This document shows, one piece after another, positions 62,064 through 64,000 of a stretch of 64,000 bases of DNA (positions are counted from its first letter, which is position 1; every line of letters starts with the position of its first letter). This DNA is from JADFDG01 sp965232985 (GTDB taxonomy: Bacteria; Pseudomonadota; Gammaproteobacteria; Pseudomonadales; JADFDG01). The DNA lies in assembly GCA_965232985.1 (NCBI GenBank), contig CBDDRC010000031.1, positions 1-64,000 of the forward strand, in the 5' to 3' direction. The translations under genes and the position numbers were made by a program. The notes under the pieces were generated by a model. The model had not been told where the DNA came from. It saw only the letters and a program-made list of their open reading frames with translations, and did no database searches.

Positions 62064-64000
62064 GGACGTGAATCCTCTGCTGGTATTGCGGCACCGACCG
62101 GCGCAGGCACGATCTCGTAGCGCGGAGCCTCGTGGTCGTGCAGACGCGTTTTCTGGTCAAACTTGAAACGGACCTTCAGGAACAGGCCCTGCGCGGTGTA
62201 GCGCGCATCGGCGAAATCGGGATCGTCGAAACCTTTTACGTTGTAGCCAACGGATATCCAGGCGTTGGTGAGCGGCGACCAGCCAACGCTCGGGCCGAAC
62301 GAATATTGCACTGTGCCCGGCTCCCAGGCATGCAGCGCCGAGGCCTGGAAACCGATGTCCCAGTGGCGCGTCAGATCATGGCGGACTTCGACACCGAGCA
62401 TGTCCGTATAGCCGCTGTAGTCGGTGCCGTCGATGCGATCCATGGCGTATTTCGATCCGTAGTAGAGCGACCACTGATTGCGTTGATTGAGATGGAACAG
62501 GTTGCCCTGACGATCCATGGAATTCCAGGCGCGCGACACGCGGTTGAGCGCAAAATTGTTGATGATGCGGCGCGATGCAGCATCACCGACACCGTTCAGG
62601 CTGGTGTAGCCGAACAGGCCCGCCGGATCAGACGCGGTGCCGTTTTCCAGTGCGTCGTACTTGAATTCAAGGCGATCGAGCAGCGACCAGTGCCAGCCGA
62701 GCGGACGCCAGGCCCAGGCGAAACCGAGCTTGCCGTTGCGGCCGGACATGCCGGTGGCGCGATCAACGACGAAGTACTGCGCATCGGCGGCGAAGGCGAT
62801 GCCGGCATTCGCTTCACGCAGCAGGTGCGTGACGATGCCGTTGCGATCGCTGGTGCTGGCGTGGCGCGTCTCGACGCGTCCGTTCCAGGTAAACAGCGCT
62901 TCCCGGTAGGTAAGGCCGGCCGACAGCGCGACATAATCGTCGGTAATCGTTTCACCGCCGGCAACCGCCGATGGCTGGTTCGGATTGAGTAGCGCGGCAG
63001 AAAAACCGGACTCGGCCAGCGTGCGGCTGCTGTCGAGGCTGGCATCGGCGCTCCACTGTTCGCCGACCAGCAGCGCCTGCGTCAGGCCGAACTGCGCGAA
63101 AGTGCGCGGGCCGTATTCGCTGATCGCCTGCTGGTTGAGCGTTGTTTCCAGGCGTGAACCCTGCCATGGCACCACCTGCACGCCGGCGCGCGTCAGACTG
63201 GTGTTGTAATCGGCACCGTTGGTAAATTCCTGCGCCGCAATCAGCCGTGCGGCCGGCGTGATCGCGTATGCAGCACCGAACTGCAGGCGGGTCGGGAAAT
63301 CCGGGTTCTCGTTGCTGTTGTTGCCCAGGCCGATATCCGATTGCGCGGTCAACTCAAGCCGTTTGTCCATGAGCAGATGCGACGCACCGAGCGTCAACTG
63401 TTCGGAATCGAGATTTTCGCCGGCACCGGTATCGTCCTGCGCAACCTGCAGGCCGGCATCGAGTTTCGTCACATCGTCCTGCCAGCGCACGCCGCCGTTG
63501 GCGACATCGCGCGCTGCGGCACTGACCAGATTCTCCTGGCGATACAACTCGCCGCGCAGTGCCCAGTGATCATCAAGGTTGAGCTGGCCGTCGGCACCGA
63601 TTTTCTGCATGCCGGACTCGGAGATGCCCTGCTGGCTCAGGCCGAAGCCTGGCTCCTGCCGACGTACATAGACGAGACCATCGACTTTCGGCGTGTGGTG
63701 TTCGTACTCGACCAGCATCGCCGCGCCGGAACGGTCAAACAATCCCTGGGTGCCGCTGCTGTCGGCCGCCTCGACGCGCATGTCTGCGTTGTCGTTAATG
63801 TGCAGCGTTGCGTCGACGGCAACGAGTTCGGTGTCGGCATTGTACTGCCGCTCGCTGATCGCGGTGAGCCCGGCTTCGACGCGGCCGGCAGCCAGCGTCG
63901 TACCGACGCGCCCGCCGGCAGTGGTGTCCTCGATGCCATTACCCATCGTCTCGAACTCGGCGACGATGAATACCGGATTGAAACTCACATCGCGGCCGAC
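62060..64000 (-). CDS. Outer-membrane beta-barrel-like surface protein (N-terminus beyond the window)
   Basis: The frame is open to the right edge (VGRDVSFNPVF...), so this is the C-terminal 646 residues of a longer protein. From about window-residue 20 the sequence is a run of amphipathic beta strands with aromatic turns (HWALRGELYRQENLV, RLELTAQSDIGLGNN, YVALSAGLTYREALFTWNGR), ending with YTAQGLFLKVRFKFDQKTRL and a short soluble tail. No cleavable signal or plug can be seen because the start is missing. It probably works with the repeat protein next to it, whose gene overlaps it by four bases. I cannot name the family. Confidence 0.7.
   Translation of the reverse strand, partial: VGRDVSFNPVFIVAEFETMGNGIEDTTAGGRVGTTLAAGRVEAGLTAISERQYNADTELVAVDATLHINDNADMRVEAADSSGTQGLFDRSGAAMLVEYEHHTPKVDGLVYVRRQEPGFGLSQQGISESGMQKIGADGQLNLDDHWALRGELYRQENLVSAAARDVANGGVRWQDDVTKLDAGLQVAQDDTGAGENLDSEQLTLGASHLLMDKRLELTAQSDIGLGNNSNENPDFPTRLQFGAAYAITPAARLIAAQEFTNGADYNTSLTRAGVQVVPWQGSRLETTLNQQAISEYGPRTFAQFGLTQALLVGEQWSADASLDSSRTLAESGFSAALLNPNQPSAVAGGETITDDYVALSAGLTYREALFTWNGRVETRHASTSDRNGIVTHLLREANAGIAFAADAQYFVVDRATGMSGRNGKLGFAWAWRPLGWHWSLLDRLEFKYDALENGTASDPAGLFGYTSLNGVGDAASRRIINNFALNRVSRAWNSMDRQGNLFHLNQRNQWSLYYGSKYAMDRIDGTDYSGYTDMLGVEVRHDLTRHWDIGFQASALHAWEPGTVQYSFGPSVGWSPLTNAWISVGYNVKGFDDPDFADARYTAQGLFLKVRFKFDQKTRLHDHEAPRYEIVPAPVGAAIPAEDSRP

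Overview
The window is GC-rich chromosomal DNA, almost completely coding, with no rRNA, tRNA, CRISPR array or insertion-sequence transposase that I can recognise. The genes point to a gammaproteobacterium: algZ-algR-hemCDXY, dapF-lysA-lptM, ubiD, rho-trxA-ppx-ppk-hemB and an AlgP-like/FKBP/DsbB region are arranged much as I remember them from Pseudomonas aeruginosa. The Anbu operon, an HMG-CoA reductase and a DUF11-type surface protein are accessory to that backbone. I cannot name the genus.

Layout. 1-4.1 kb: a truncated membrane protein gene, a TraF-like outer-membrane protein, and ilvA divergent from rpiA. 4.1-8.6 kb: a compact operon of a MarR regulator, an EmrA/EmrB drug exporter and an HMG-CoA reductase, with a palindromic operator in front. 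8.6-10.9 kb: three small-to-medium genes of unclear role and the 42-residue ribosomal protein THX. 11.1-15.0 kb: the Anbu operon (circularly permuted ATP-grasp, alpha-E protein, transglutaminase, Anbu protease). 15.1-18.8 kb: an acyl-CoA synthetase, an alpha/beta hydrolase and an M24 peptidase with a histone H1-like tail.

18.9-25.5 kb is a minus-strand housekeeping run (yqcC-like, HAD hydrolase, xerC, DUF484, dapF, lysA, lptM, argH) for lysine/diaminopimelate and arginine synthesis and chromosome dimer resolution. 25.6-32.1 kb reads the other way: the algZ/algR two-component pair, a small TRL-family lipoprotein with its own promoter and terminator, then overlapping hemC-hemD-hemX-hemY for tetrapyrrole synthesis. 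32.1-43.3 kb holds an iron-sulfur flavoprotein reductase, a lipoprotein, ubiD (ubiquinone), rho, trxA, ppx and ppk (polyphosphate) and hemB of the aspartate-rich, Mg-type.

43.5-58.1 kb: a VTT membrane protein, greB, DUF502, a beta-carbonic anhydrase, a YheS-type ABC-F protein, an AlgP-like Lys/Ala-rich protein, two FKBP isomerases, rlmA, lrgAB, dsbB, gshA and tex. Between yheS and its divergent neighbour lies a 289-bp element that folds on paper into a contiguous four-way junction. 58.2-64.0 kb: a 1280-residue six-repeat exported protein whose start overlaps the end of a beta-barrel-like protein gene that runs off the window. The most interesting items are the four-way-junction element, the MarR-EmrAB-HMG-CoA reductase operon, the M24 peptidase with its H1-like tail, the Anbu operon and the terminal surface-protein pair.
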